Source: Malaya genurostris (Eukaryota; Arthropoda; Insecta; Diptera; Culicidae). From it: a stretch of DNA of 64,000 bases. A program made the translations under genes and the position numbers. Location of the stretch: positions 78,177,840 to 78,241,839 of the forward strand of contig NC_080570.1 in the NCBI RefSeq assembly GCF_030247185.1, written 5' to 3'. The notes under the pieces are model-generated. The model was not told where the DNA came from and made no database searches. It worked only from the letters and a program-made list of their open reading frames with translations. Positions 31,295 to 43,200 of this stretch are shown piece by piece; the first letter of the stretch is position 1; each line of letters starts with the position of its first letter.

Positions 31295-31582
31295 CAGGCC
31301 CGTGCGCAGGAATCATCCATGGGGGGGGTTTCAAGGGGAGAGGGGAGTGTCCAAGAGGCGAAAAGGCGGCTCATCCACTATATTGATAATGTAAAACGGA
31401 TTCTGACAGGCTCGTGTGCAGAAATCATTGAAGCGGAGGGGGGGGGGGGGGGGGGGGGGGTCAAGTTATTTGCACTTTAATATAATAAGTACTCCATTGT
31501 TCATGAAACTTAATTTTAAAAAAAATCTTCATGGGGGGGGGGGTTAAAACCCCCAAAACCCCCCCCCCTGCGCACGGGCCTG
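31295..31582. mobile_element. hAT-type MITE with 8-bp target duplication
   Basis: TTGTATAG is duplicated exactly at 31287-31294 and 31583-31590. Termini CAGGCCCGTGCGCAGG and CCTGCGCACGGGCCTG are perfect inverses. It contains a second, internal copy of the terminus (ACAGGCTCGTGTGCAG, near 31408) and a run of 23 G at 31438-31460. Non-coding, 288 bp. Confidence 0.85.
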
Positions 31583-31594
31583 TTGTATAGAATA

Positions 31595-31985
31595 TCCACA
31601 AACCGAACTTAAGAATTTGGCAAAAAATCGGAAATATAAAATTTCTGAGCGTGGACAAAAAGTATCTATAAAAAAAATCATGAGAAATAGTAAAGTATTA
31701 TTTACTTATATACTTATGTGATATGCACTTCACAAGATATTTTTAGGACACATTTTACAAGCCAGTTGTAGTTCCATATATAAAAGATCTGGCTTGAATA
31801 TTATTAAGTTGTTTTTTAAATGATACAATAATACAATAATTAGCTAGGTGATTAATTGCAATCATACCAAAGAATTTGATGTGTAACAAATTATGAATAA
31901 ATTCGCAATAGGTGAGAAAATAGTTATAAGAGCATTGAATGACTAAATTGATCGTCTTAAAACACAAAACTTGTTACCGTTTCGA
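31595..31985. repeat. Rep-F repeat, uninterrupted copy
   Basis: GCGTGGACAAAAAGTATC, ATATGCACTTCACAAGATAT, TTACAAGCCAGTTGTAGTTC and GTGAGAAAATAGTTATAA. The copy at 36774-38770 is split by a LINE at ACAAGCC. Confidence 0.65.
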
Positions 31986-32540
31986 GTTGTACACCCTATC
32001 ATGCCCCTATAGGAGCACGGCGGGAGAACTAGGGATACTAGAGTTCATCATGAATTTGTTTTATATTCCTGTTAGGATGGGCATGCGTTTTGGTTTTATT
32101 TATATATTGTTAATCTATATTAAATTATATTCATTCTATTGTAAAATAAAAGTTACTAATAATTATCAGAGATAGAAGAACAGAACAAAAAGTTTACATT
32201 GTCAAATATTCAAATATGTATAAATAAGCAATTGAAAATATTGTACTAAAATCTAGACCTAAAACCTAAAACACTACAAATACACTACACGAAAATTGCT
32301 GCACTATGCACCTGAAAAAAAACAGTTCGGTGGAGAAGATCCGGTAGAGAGCTTGATAGGCTAGAATTGAAGGGTCAAGTCGGTCTTATTGAACAGATAG
32401 CCAACGTGAACGGTCGTTAGTCAACCGACCTGGTGTTAAAGTTTATATAAAAGTTCAAATAAGTTTAAAAGCAAGACAGTTTGGAATCACCTGAAAGTGA
32501 AAACCTCAGTTCTAGTGAATTGATAACAGTTCGGCTGAAA
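31986..32540. other. Unassigned DNA next to the mariner
   Basis: GC-richer in 32320-32420. A TTTATATAAAAG box lies at about 32440. No coding sequence follows it. It may be a retroelement leader. Confidence 0.3.
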
Positions 32541-32544
32541 CGTC

Positions 32545-33565
32545 ACTTAATAGAAACACACATTTTTTTTTGCCAAAACTCGTTTTTATTATTCAACATA
32601 ATTGCCATCAGAGGCGATACAGCGATTATAGTGATCTTCCAACTTTTCGATACCATTTTTGTAGTACGATTTGTCCTTTGCTTCAAAATAGGCCTCAGTT
32701 TCAGCGATTACCTCTTCATTGCTTCTAAATTTTTTACCAGCGAGCATTCTTTTGAGGTCTGAGAACAGGAAAAAGTCACTGGGGGCCAAATCTGGAGAAT
32801 ACGGTGGATGAGGGAGCAATTCGTTCAATTTCAGCATGGTTTTCATCGACTTGTGACACGGTGCATTGTCTTGATGAAACAAAACTTTTTTCTTCTTCAA
32901 ATGAGACCGTTTTTTTTAAATTTCGTCCTTCAAACGATCTAATAACGGTATATAATAGTCACTGTTGATAGTTTTTCCCTTTTCAAGGTAGTCGATGAAA
33001 ATTATACCATGCGAATCCCAAAATACAGACGCCATAACCTTACCGGCCGATTGTTGAGTCTTTCCACGCTTTGGGTTCGGTTCATCGCGTGCAGTTTACT
33101 CAGCTGACTGTCGATTGGACTCCGGAGTGAAGTGATGGAGCCATGTTTCGTCCATTGTTATATATCGACGAAAAAAATCGGTTTTATTTCGATATAACAG
33201 CTCCAAACACTGCTCAGAATCATCAATTCGTTGTTGTTTTTGATCGATTGTGAGCTCACGCGGCACCCATTTTGCACAAAGCTTTCTCATATCCAAATAT
33301 TCGTGAATAATATGTCCAACACGTTCCTTTGATATCTTTAGGGTGTCAGCTATCTCGATCAACTTCACTTTACGGTCATTGAAAATCATTTTGTGGATTT
33401 TTTTCACGTTTTCATCGGTAACAGCCTCTTTTGGACGTCCACTGCGTTCATCGTCTTCGGTGCTCATATGACCAGTACGAAATTTTGCAAACCACTTACG
33501 AATTGTTGCTTCGCCCGGTGCAGAGTCTGGATAACACTCATCAAGCCCTGACACGAATGCCACAA
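32545..33565 (-). pseudogene. Mariner (DD34D) transposase, nearly complete but inactivated
   Basis: Minus strand. The first part (33563-33096) covers ATIRKWFAKFRTGHMSTEDD (HTH region), GRPKEAVTDENVKKIHKMI, CAKWVPRELTIDQKQQR and the first Asp in MDETWLHHFTPE. A stop replaces the Trp codon after RQSAE. The same frame continues through SVFWDSHGIIFIDYLEKGKT, another stop (ahead of KKRSH), then FHQDNAPCHKS (second Asp) and SPDLAPSDFFLF (third Asp), ending GNYVE at 32589. Only 30 residues separate Asp2 and Asp3 instead of 34, a four-codon deletion. About 30 amino-terminal residues are missing. It resembles the irritans/cecropia side of the family. Confidence 0.9.
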
Positions 33566-33589
33566 AGATGGTAAAGTGTCATTAATAAA

Positions 33590-35410
33590 AACGTGATTAA
33601 TCCACCTAGCAGTGAGATGATACCTTTTTTTATCAATCCGCATGTGTTTTTTGCATGAATATTCTTCGGTGTTTAAGTTTTCATTACATTATTTTAATGA
33701 CCGTCGTTTTAAGCGACAATTTGAGATTGTAATCACTCATTACTCTGTAATGTCGAAACTGCAAATACAATCGAATTTAAATCTGGAAGTGTGATAATCG
33801 ATTAAACATGCCATGATATGTAAGTTCCACTTTAGAGTTTACGGTAATTTAAGGTACTTCCAGAGCCGGTATTCAGGAACCAGCATAACCCAAACCGATT
33901 CGTATGGCCATATGACGAATAAATTACAGTTTTGAGTACAACTTTGAAGCTTAATTGGATAAAATTCATTAATTTTTGTATGTATGTATAAAACTAATTA
34001 ATTTTGTATATACGTTTAATTCAATTTGAATTTTTGTTTCTGAAATTTGATTAGGCTTTTTTGAGAAAACGATTGAGCTTTGAGAAACGATTTTATACTG
34101 GAACCGGAATTCTAAAATCGGTATGGCCGAAGTCAGATAAATTCACCTGAATAGCTGTATAGTTTACATTTGTTTCAAAATATTTGAAAATCAGTGAAAA
34201 CATCTTTGAGAAATCATAGCCCGAATTAAATTTTTAGGTGTCTTCTGAATCGACAACTGAATACCACTAAAACTGAAAAAAGTTTTTTATCGACTATCCA
34301 AATCTGCTAACCCGATAAACCTGATTAATTTATGTGGAATAGACATTTTTATACTAATCACCCTGTATCCCCGAAACCGGAAGTTGGATCTGACTGAAGA
34401 GCAAGATGTTTTAAAGAATATTGAAACTTTTCATTTGCATTTTAGATGATTCTTAGATTTCATTTGAATCTTAGATCGGTTCAGCCATCTACGAAAAGAA
34501 TGAGTTACACAATTTTGATTTCGTTTCATATCATCCTGTAGTTCCGGAACCAGAGGTCGGAACCAAACATAATTCAGGAACTTCGTTTGGGAGCATACGA
34601 ATTTTCGTATGAATCTGAATTTGTAGAAAAGAAATTTTCAGAGAAAATTGAGTGAAATTATTTGTCACACACGCATTTGCTGATCTCGACGAACTGATTC
34701 GAATGGTATATGGATATTATGTTCTTCCAGCATTTATTGCTGTAAGTAGTTTAAAACAATATAATTAAAAAAAATCTGCCATCATCTGGATTATATATGT
34801 CATATTCAAACGATTATGTTGCCAAAAACGAGCCGTGCTAAAATCGGTCCGAGGCAAATTGTTATGAAAAAGGATGCTGTGCACAGTCTTCTTGGTACTT
34901 AGAAACAATTGTATGTAACAGAATAAAAAATCGTGTTTTCCGTTGCTCCCAAGCATTGCTTTGTCATACAGCGCTCAAAACTCCTACTGCTGGAATAGGG
35001 GGAAAAGTCGTTTACACAAAAATTTCGATATCTCCGTTAAAAATGGACGGATTTTAACAATCTATGGCTTGTTGAATAGGTATTATCGTGCGGAATCTAA
35101 GTCTGAAAACATATTCTGTTTTCAAGGTCAATTGTGACAGATACTGTCAAAAAACTGAAAATTTTGACATAAAACTTCGAATAACTCAAAAAGTAAACAT
35201 CTGATCTCAAAACCATTCAATAGCGTTTTGGGTGACGGGGAGACCTTTCATTTGCGACTAGTTTGATCAAAATCGGTCCAGCCATCTCTGAGATCTCGAC
35301 CTCTTAGTTGACAACACACATACAGACACACACACATACACACACACACACACAGACATTTGCTCAGTTCGTCGAGCTGAATCGATTGGTATATGTCATT
35401 CGGCCCTCCG
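33590..35410 (+). repeat. Rep-A long form, copy 2 (1.8 kb)
   Basis: TTAATCCACCTAGCAGTGAG to GATTGGTATATGTCATTCGG, colinear with 26617-28410. It ends with a (CA)n tract at about 35320-35352. The mariner terminus at about 33565 abuts its start. Confidence 0.7.
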
Positions 35411-36199
35411 GGCCTCGGAAAAATTTTCGAAAGTTTGAGCGAATTCTATACCTATTTTTTATATATATAAAAAAAGGTAAAAAAAAAAAAAAAAAACTCA
35501 TCAAGCCATTTTTTGGTATTGGCGGCACTTTTTTTCATCAAAAAGTAGTGTTTCATCAACACACGAAATTCCTTTTTTTCCATTTTTTTCACAATAACAA
35601 AAGTAGCTTCACTCAAAATGCAATATCTCACAAACTAATAATCAGACAGCTGTCAAATTTATACACGTATCTTTTGAAGGTTGGTACTAACTGAAAATGG
35701 TATGGATTTAATTCTAGTGGCGCCCTCTCATAGAAACGATACGAACTTTTCAGCCGATCTGTTAGACGAAAGTCAGGTAAATTAGTACGAGAAACTTGCT
35801 TTCTAGTCGAGTCCTAACCTCAAGCTTCTCTATCACCACGCTAGGACCCATTATATTACCACAAACGAATTTCCAGACATGACAGTCACGATATTTTTTT
35901 GGCGTACATCTACGGTCCTCCGTGAAACTGACACCAATGCTGATAAATTGGTTGCACTGCTGAGTTCCCATCATACATTTCTAATGCAAATGTCAAACCG
36001 TGAGAACCCTTTTGATTCGGTAGCTCATTTGTATATATTGAGATTTTATGGCACACTTTGGTTGAAATGATAACAATGCAAATAATCCCGCGCTCCACCA
36101 AGCGGTGAGTGCGGTCATTTCAGAAGGTACCGGGAACGAACCACATTTTTTAAAAATATTTATATGCACGTACATGTCTTTATTATTTATCTTTGATAT
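35411..36199. other. Unassigned DNA
   Basis: An A-rich stretch (35456-35497) follows the Rep-A copy. A 70-codon minus-strand frame at 35762-35974 has Cys and His residues but no recognised domain. Confidence 0.3.
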
Positions 36200-36773
36200 T
36201 ACTATTAAATAATCGGCTTGGTAGGCACTACCGCGGTCCACCTCAACCTTCGAGGTCGTATGCGTTCACTGGGGAAGCTACGATGGGTTACAGATTATTC
36301 CCCACGCCCGATATCCACAAATCTGAACACACTGCTAAAGCGGTCCACTGAAGCTGTCCGTCTACAATCTTTGAGGTCCTACGCGCTCGAGAGGGAGGCT
36401 ACGACAAGCTGGACAATAAAGTAACATCGCATTCGAGTCCCCGGAAAGCATAGTAGCAGAGCAGCAGAGCAGAAGGTCGACCGATCACGTGCACAACCAG
36501 GATACATCATCACCTACACACCTTAGTGAGTAGAATATATGTTTAAAAGAACAAGATAAGTGAGTGTTTAAACTAAAGTTATCCGAACTCTTGATTACTA
36601 AGTAGACTCGGAGCCGACCTTGAGAGCCTTCGAGTTTCTCCAGATCGAGCTGGTGCAAGAAAAGAGACCGTGAGAGTCCACCCCAGACGGTCCCCGTGGC
36701 TTGACCAGGGACTAGGGGTAAACTTTACTCTGGCCGTCTGCCGCAGTAACAAACTCTTGATATTCACTCGCCA
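36200..36773 (+). other. LTR-like or leader-like GC-rich segment
   Basis: Much richer in GC than its flanks, with an internal duplication (GCGGTCCACCTCAACC... and GCGGTCCACTGAAGC..., GAGGTCGTATGCG / GAGGTCCTACGCG). It ends CACTCGCCA exactly where Rep-F (AGCGTGGACAAAAAG) begins. That fits a solo LTR or truncated retroelement inserted in Rep-F. No second LTR or target duplication found. Confidence 0.35.
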
Positions 36774-37736
36774 AGCGTGGACAAAAAGTATCTATAATTC
36801 CTTAAAAAAAATCATGAGAAATGGTAAAGTATTATTGACTTATATACTGATATGATATGCACTTCACAAGATATTTTTAGGAAACATCTTACAAGCCAAT
36901 CATACGTTCGTTACAATCACGACTACAGGTAGATTCTATCTACACCGATTTCTTCGCTGCGTTCGACAAGATTAATCATCAAATAACAATTTCAAAGTTA
37001 AATAGACTAGGTTTTAACGGGTCATTCCTGAATTGGCTTCACTCATATCTTACTGGTCGCTAAATGATAGTGAAAATAGGAGACTGTACAACCTTACCAT
37101 TCGCCGTTATATCTGGAGTTCCTCAAGGAAGTCACCTTGGACCATTTATATTTTTACTTTATGTCAACGATCTAAATTTTTCGATCAAGTGCATGAAACT
37201 ATCGTTCGCCGATGACTTCAAATTATTTCATGTCATCAAATCCTCAGCTGACGCAGAGTTCCTACAAGAGCAGTTGAATAATTTGACTAACTGGTGGAAT
37301 ATCAACAGAATGGTTTCGAACGCCTCCAAATGCTTCGTCATCTCTTTAAGTCGCAAACGTACATCGTCTGGGAAGGACCTTGGTGTTCTCCTGGATTGTA
37401 AATTAAATTTCAAGGAACACATTGAGTTTACTATCTCCAAAGCCTCCAAGCTGCTAGGATTCATTTTCCGCGTTTCTAAAGAATTCGATGATGTACATTG
37501 CTTGAAATCATTATATTGTGCCTTAGTTCGTTCTACGCTCGAATACGCCTCGGTTGCCTGGTCACCGTACTACCAAAACGTTATCCATCGCATTGAAGCA
37601 ATTCAACGGAAATTTGTTTGATTTACTCGGCATCGGCTTCCTTGGAGAAACCCTTGGAACCTCCCAAGTTACCATGCCAGATGCAAACTGATTGAGCTCG
37701 ATTTGTTATCTGTCCGTCGCGACGTCAGCAAGGCTA

Positions 37737-38162
37737 CACAGAAAGAAATTATGAATTTTACAGGTGACATAATTCTACAAACGATACAATTCATAACTAC
37801 TTAACTTCTCAAATGACGCAATATTCCATTCGTACAGAAATTTACTGGCTCCGAGTGTAATTTGCACTCGGCTTGCAAGTGAGACTGTATGAATTTATAT
37901 GCACAATTTACCAGCCAAGCAGATATGTGCTTCTGTGGCTCAGTCGACTAACAGGTGTGCTTTGTGATCTAATGTTTTTCGGTTCAAGTCGCGTTGTTGC
38001 TGTCGATCTTTTGATTTTTATTTCATTCGTTTTGAAACCATGTAATTTTCAAATCACACAATTTTACATGTTCACAAATTTACATTAAATTTGTGTGAAA
38101 TATGACGCTCCATTTATGTGCATCTGATAAGATGTAAAATTACAAGAATTTTTCTAACTGTG
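37737..38162 (+). mobile_element. TA-flanked MITE carrying a tRNA-like domain
   Basis: Inserted in the LINE at a TA that is duplicated (37735-37736, 38163-38164). Removal restores the codons for SKATFVADLL. Ends CACAGAAAGAAATTATG and AAGAATTTTTCTAACTGTG are related to the 19-kb MITE family. 426 bp, longer than the 281-bp members owing to a tRNA-like insert. Confidence 0.8.
37928..38000 (+). ncRNA. tRNA-like segment with pol III A and B boxes
   Basis: TGGCTCAGTCGA (37936-37947) fits an A box and GGTTCAAGTC (37981-37990) a B box, 33 bases apart, as in tRNAs and tRNA-derived SINEs. I cannot fold a full acceptor stem, so this is a tRNA-derived promoter rather than a tRNA gene. A T-run (TTTT) follows near 38009. 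Confidence 0.5.
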
Positions 38163-38952
38163 TACTTTTGTGGCTGATCTCCTCCAATCAATAATAGACT
38201 GCTTCGAGCTCTTACAGCTTTTACAAATAGATACCCATCGCCGTAATCTTTGAAAGTATTCTTTTCTTAGGACCCTCTATGCTAGAACTAATTATGGGTA
38301 TAAAGAGCCTTTTACCAGCATGTGCCAAGTATTCAACCACTGTTCCAATTCATTCGACTTTAATCTATCACGAAACGTTATCAAGAAATTATTCCTAGGG
38401 TTACTATCTAGTTAGTTTTAGTTTTAGTTAGTTTAGAAATGCTATGTTTAAGTGAAATGTATCATTTGGATGATTGTAATCTGTTGATGCTAAAGATGAG
38501 AAGGTTTGACAGAAACTAACTCCACCGGGCTTTTCACTGCTCCAAATAAACAAATAAAAAAAGCCGATTGTAGTTCCATATGATAAAGATCTAGTTTGAA
38601 TATTATTCAGTTATTTTTAAAATTGTACAATAATACAATAATTAGCTAGGTGATTAATTTTCATCATACCAAAGATTTTGATGTGTATCAAATTATGAAT
38701 AATTTCGCAATAGGTGAGAAAATAGTTATAATAGCATTGAATGACTAAATTGACCGTCTTAAACAACATCTACAAATGCGTCTTCCTTATATTAGTCAAT
38801 TGAAAATACTTATGGTTTAAAAGCATACACGGTTAGTGTTTGTTTTACAAGAGAACAAAACATATCGTAAGCCCACTGCATTTAACCACTGAAAATATTT
38901 CATATTTCCAAGTGTCAGTTTTACGCTTTGTACGATAATTCGTTCAATTCAT

Positions 38953-39441
38953 CCCTCTCAGCAGACCGTTCAATTTTGTTGGTCTTTGAGCGCTTGTTGA
39001 ACGACATATTGCACGAAATATTCGTTCAATTTGCTGGAACGGTTTGTTGTTGTTTTTTCTCTTGCAAAATAGTGTGAAAATTAAGTGTTGCCTTTACATA
39101 GAAAGAAAATTTGTTTTTATTCTACGTGAAGTAGAAGTATTGTGCAGGTATGTAGTGTTGGTTTAAACAAATAAGTGGAAAAAACTTCAGAGATTCTGCA
39201 GTAAAATTAGTCCAACGGGGCTCTAACTCCTCATGTTAAAAATGGCTCAACAATGGACCTCTGTTTGCCGGATTTGTTGAACGAAAAAAATGGCATTCGG
39301 TTCAACGGTCTGTTTCAAAATCGGCAAACGAAGGTCCCTTGTTGGACTCCCGTTGAACGATTGATTGGACTTTCATTGGACCAATGATCCAACGTATTGG
39401 ACCAATGAAGGACCACCGTTGAACGTTTTTTTCTAAGTGGG
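38953..39441 (+). mobile_element. CCC...GGG MITE, full copy 1 (489 bp)
   Basis: CCCTCTCAGCAGACCGTTCA at one end and TGAACGTTTTTTTCTAAGTGGG-type at the other. The whole length aligns, inverted, with 57201-57671. It contains repeated GTTCAAC and GTTGAAC half-sites throughout, suggesting transposase-binding subterminal motifs. Flanks AT/AT are compatible with a 2-bp duplication. Confidence 0.8.
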
Positions 39442-39539
39442 ATGCGGTTGAAATTTTATGCGCCTTTTTTGGTATTAATGGTTATCTTATACTACTGAAA
39501 AATAGCTGACCATATTTCCGACGATATGAAAAAAAAATG

Positions 39540-39640
39540 ATGTTGCTGCGTTCAATACAACAAGAGATATTCGCAATTAAGTTCAACCCATTCTTGTACA
39601 GGGCGCTACATTGTAAAGTAAGTCGTATTCACGACAAAAA
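39540..39640 (+). repeat. Rep-C fragment
   Basis: AACAAGAGATATTCGCAA, TTCTTGTACAGGGCGC and AAAGTAAGTCGTATTCACG. Confidence 0.6.
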
Positions 39641-40080
39641 ATGATCTTAAAATTTTCTCACCTATTGTCCATCTCTTGCTAAAAGTATCATCTCTAACGA
39701 GCAGTGCCTTTGCATTTCTTTTGAATCTCATTGTGTCAATAGATCATGTTAGTTGATGGCATAACAAAACCCTGAGGCCTCACTGGCTTCGGTCGGAAGC
39801 ACCGAAAATAGTCGCAAAAATTCCACATTGATTTCTCAGTGATCGGCAAAACTTAGACTGAAATGTATTTATTAATGGTTTCATAAACTACTATTGGCAC
39901 ATTGACGTTACAAATGAAATGCAGAGGCGCTACTCGTGTATAAATGATACTTGTTGCAAGAACTGTCAAATCGACAGGAAATTTTTAAACGGGTTTTTTA
40001 TAACTATTTCGAATAAAAACGAGCCGATTCATTTGAAAATAACTAGCAAAAACTGGAAAAAAAAATCTTTTTGAATTCAC
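39641..40080. other. Anonymous DNA
   Basis: Nothing recognised. Confidence 0.35.
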
Positions 40081-40640
40081 CTAGTGTTGTAATGATACTT
40101 TTCTCATGTTACTTATATTTTCAAAAACTATCACACATACATACATATGTACATACATATACACCAGGGCCGCTTTTACAGAGGGGCAGTTGAGACAAGC
40201 GTCTCCGGGTCTCCACGGTCTTAGGGGACCCTTGGCGGGACCAACCGAGCAAAAAAGGTCATTTAGTTAGTAAGGTCACACACAAATAAATCTTGCCCCG
40301 GACAAAGACATCATATTAACACGATATCCAGCTCCCACATTCCCTGAACAAATCATTGGCAAAACCTTTTTTTGCGAATGTGGCGCCCTCAGGCGAGTCT
40401 GCATCGAATCTCGTACATAGAAGTAAGGGAGAGAAATGTCAAATTCGTGCGCGCCAAAATAGCAGCACTGCGCTCCCATACAATTGACATGATATGTTGA
40501 ATATGATGCCGTGCGATGGCGTTGCTGAGCTGAAGATTGATTTCGCTCCAAGCTGGCAGGGTCTGCCCCGGGTCCATTAATACGTAAAAGTGGCGCTGAT
40601 ATACACACAGATATTGCTCGATGATCTGTCAAAATATAGT
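40081..40640. repeat. Rep-A terminus fragment followed by a GC-rich repeat
   Basis: CACCTAGTGTTGTAATGATA at 40079-40098 is a Rep-A end. 40165-40250 (GGGCCGCTTTTACAGAGGGG...) and 40300-40632 are GC-rich. A 118-codon minus frame (40276-40632) is open but has no family motif, so I do not call it a gene. Confidence 0.35.
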
Positions 40641-41340
40641 TGTATTACAACTGTTGTTCGATGAGCAATAACATACAACCCGAATAATGGAAATAGTATT
40701 TCTGCAAACGAAAAACAAAAATTCTCGGATAATTGTACCAAAAGTCATCCAGCTATTTGAGCGACCACCAATTTAGTTGATTATGCTCGACTTACAATTA
40801 CGATTACAACATCATAGCCAAATTTGGGCAAGTCATCGCATTGAGCAGACATAGCATATCTAACTTTACCTAATAGTATTTATATATGAGATGAATTATG
40901 TCGTTGACACAGTTCCTTTACTTTGAATTGCTTTTGCGGTGATACCCGGTTTTGAGGAATTCTGGGAACCGCTAGAAGAAAGGCTATATTTCGGCTGCTG
41001 TCAAAATTACCAAGGTGAAATGGCGCCTCTCGCCCTCGTCACTGCTAACCTCAATCGGATGAACAGATTTTGACAGCTCAGCGGTACTGTTTGAAAACGG
41101 ACTTTTTTGTCTGTTGACAAACGGATGAGAACGTTCACGGTCCATATCGCCTATATAGAGTTTCAAAACATTTGTTAACGATTCGATACGGTTCGTTTCG
41201 GAGATTGATTAAATAAAAGTGGCTAGTTGTGACATGTAAAGATAATTGTTTGAGATGTGTTCCTCGATTTTGTTCAAGCTTGTTTGTAAGCAGTACCGCA
41301 GAACTGTCAAGGATATTTTCTTGTGCATTTGTGACGTCAC
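40641..41340. other. Anonymous DNA
   Basis: No coding signal. The GC-richer 41010-41160 has only short frames. Confidence 0.35.
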
Positions 41341-41344
41341 GATA

Positions 41345-42258
41345 AAACCTGTTTTAATCCACCTAGTGGTGTAATTATGCCTTTCTCATGTACATATAAT
41401 ATTGCGGTATTCTATTCAAAAATTTTCTCTTCGATTTTTGAAAGAAACCAAGAGATTTTTTGTGCATAAAATACAGAATAAAACAGTGCTTTTATTGCGT
41501 AAGTCATCCTTAAGAAAACGAAGTGGGTTCACTATTATATGCACTTCCGGCACCGGAACCCGAGAACCGGTATTATCACCAGTTTAGGAAATTTTTTACG
41601 TTTTTTGTTTCGCCGGTTTAAGTGACGGTGTACAATATTGGACACACTTTACCCTATAACTCCGGAACCGGAAGTCGGATCCGGATGAAATTCAGGAATT
41701 TCGTATGGGACCACGAGACCTTTCGTTTGAATCTAAGTTTGTGGAAATCGGTCAAACCATTGCTGAGAAAAGTGAGTGAGATCCATTTTCGTATATATGA
41801 CCACTATTTCCGATACTTCCGGAACCGGACACCGGGAACCAGGATAGCCGGAATCGGTTTGTTTAGTTACCTACTAATAATGACTATCGATTTGTGTAGT
41901 TTTGAGACCAGTTTAGGATTTTTTTTACGTTTTTTGTTTCGCCGGTTTAAGTGACGGTGTACAATATTGGACACACTTTACCCTATAACTCCGGAACCGG
42001 AAGTCGGATCCGGATGAAATTCAGGAATTTCGTATGGGACCACGAGACCTTTCATTTGAATCTAAGTTTGTCAAAATCGGTTCAGCCATCTCCGAGAAAA
42101 CCTAGTGAGATTATTTGACACATACACACACACATACACACACACAGACATTGCTCAGCTCGATGAACTGAGTTGAATGGTATATGACACATGGCCAATT
42201 TTCACTAGTCGGTTTTTCAAGTGATTGTATAACCTTTCTATATGAGAAAGGCGAAAAT
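41345..42258 (+). repeat. Rep-A short form with both ends
   Basis: 5' end TTTTAATCCACCTAGTGGTG then GCCTTTCTCATG. 3' end TATATGAGAAAGGCG, an inverse of the 5' subterminal GCCTTTCTCATATA motif. Inside, a 300-bp block (GTTTCGCCGGTTTAAGTGAC... CCTTTC(G/A)TTTGAATC) is present twice (41600-41790, 41935-42100), then a short (CA)n and GATGAACTGAGTTGAATGG. It looks like a non-coding DNA element; the class is unknown. Confidence 0.65.
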
Positions 42259-43200
42259 CTAATACTGCTATTTGGTCCCTTCATATGTACCGTTTATTGT
42301 AAAAATAAAACCAAGGCGCTAACAATGTAAAACCGATCCGATCGGGTACAGGTCGAGTTGGTTACCAAACCACCTCTATCAAGCATATATAATTATAGTA
42401 ACAACTGATTCTTATTTCAAACCAACCCTCAACTAGGATTACAAGAACTATGAGTTTCAACAAAAACATGATAATGATTGAGTGTTTGTCAATATGATGG
42501 TCCTTAAGATCCTTTCAATAGATGCCACGAAACTACAAACGAAAAACTTGTGGTGTGAGTTGGAACCAGCAAGAGTTAAATCTTCCCAATGTCGCAGTAG
42601 TCCGTGAAATGTGTTTCCGAGACGTATAAATATTTTACTTCAATTACGTGTTTCTGGGTTGGATTTCAGTATAACTTCGAAGGATGTCGGTCTTATCCCC
42701 AGTGGGTGGCGGTTTTACACGCACTGGTTGGCGCATATAATTTTTAAACAAGTTTTTTAAGCACGTTGATAAAGCCCTTTGCACATCTTGTTGAAATGTA
42801 CTTATATTGAAATATGGCATGGATTAAATTGTAAATTACTTTATACGAAACACAACATACAAGTTGGATCATACTAAGTCATCAATTAGTTATATAGCTA
42901 ACGATTGACGAATTGTAGGGTGAATTTTTGTTTCGGATAATTGCGATGAGTGTTAAAACCGAGTTCTGCAACGCATATTTTTTCACAATGACAGGAAATG
43001 TACTTTGAAAATTGATTGTATGCTAATTCATATCATTTTCATGAGTAGCACCTGTTTATAATTGCACATGCATAGAGCAGTAACATTTAATTTCAATTAG
43101 AAATTTGCCAAACAAATTACCAAATATGACAGGCACAATATTTCAAGCTTTTCGTAAGATGATTCGGGTTCAATTCAAAATTCAATTGTCATTATAAATA
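42259..43200. other. Anonymous AT-rich DNA
   Basis: No gene or repeat recognised. Confidence 0.35.

Larger units (their letters stand above)
36899..38560 (+). pseudogene. Jockey-type LINE, 5'-truncated reverse transcriptase
   Basis: It begins inside RT at VDSIYTDFFAAFDKINH (motif A Asp). It continues GFNGSFLNWLHSYLTGR and an in-frame stop, then AVISGVPQGSHLGPFIFLLY (motif B, PQGSHLGP) and SFADDFKLF (the catalytic ADD). A deletion precedes DLGVLLDCKLNFKEHI. LVRSTLEYASVAWSPY follows, then LDLLSVRRDVSKA, where a MITE is inserted. The carboxyl end SNSFDFNLSRNVIKKL follows the MITE. The 3' end is an A-rich tail, CCAAATAAACAAATAAAAAA. Truncation, stop and deletion make it dead. ORF1 and endonuclease are absent. 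Confidence 0.9.
36774..38770. repeat. Rep-F repeat split by a LINE insertion
   Basis: 36774-36897 and 38561-38770 together match 31645-31985 without a gap, so the intervening 1.66 kb is an insertion. AAGCC appears on both sides as a short target duplication. Confidence 0.7.

Noticed and set aside
37928..38000. Functional tRNA gene
   Set aside because: A and B boxes are present, but I cannot form an acceptor stem or a convincing anticodon arm, and it lies inside a MITE.
40276..40632. 118-codon minus-strand frame as a host gene
   Set aside because: No domain or signal recognised. It sits in a GC-rich repeat next to a Rep-A end.
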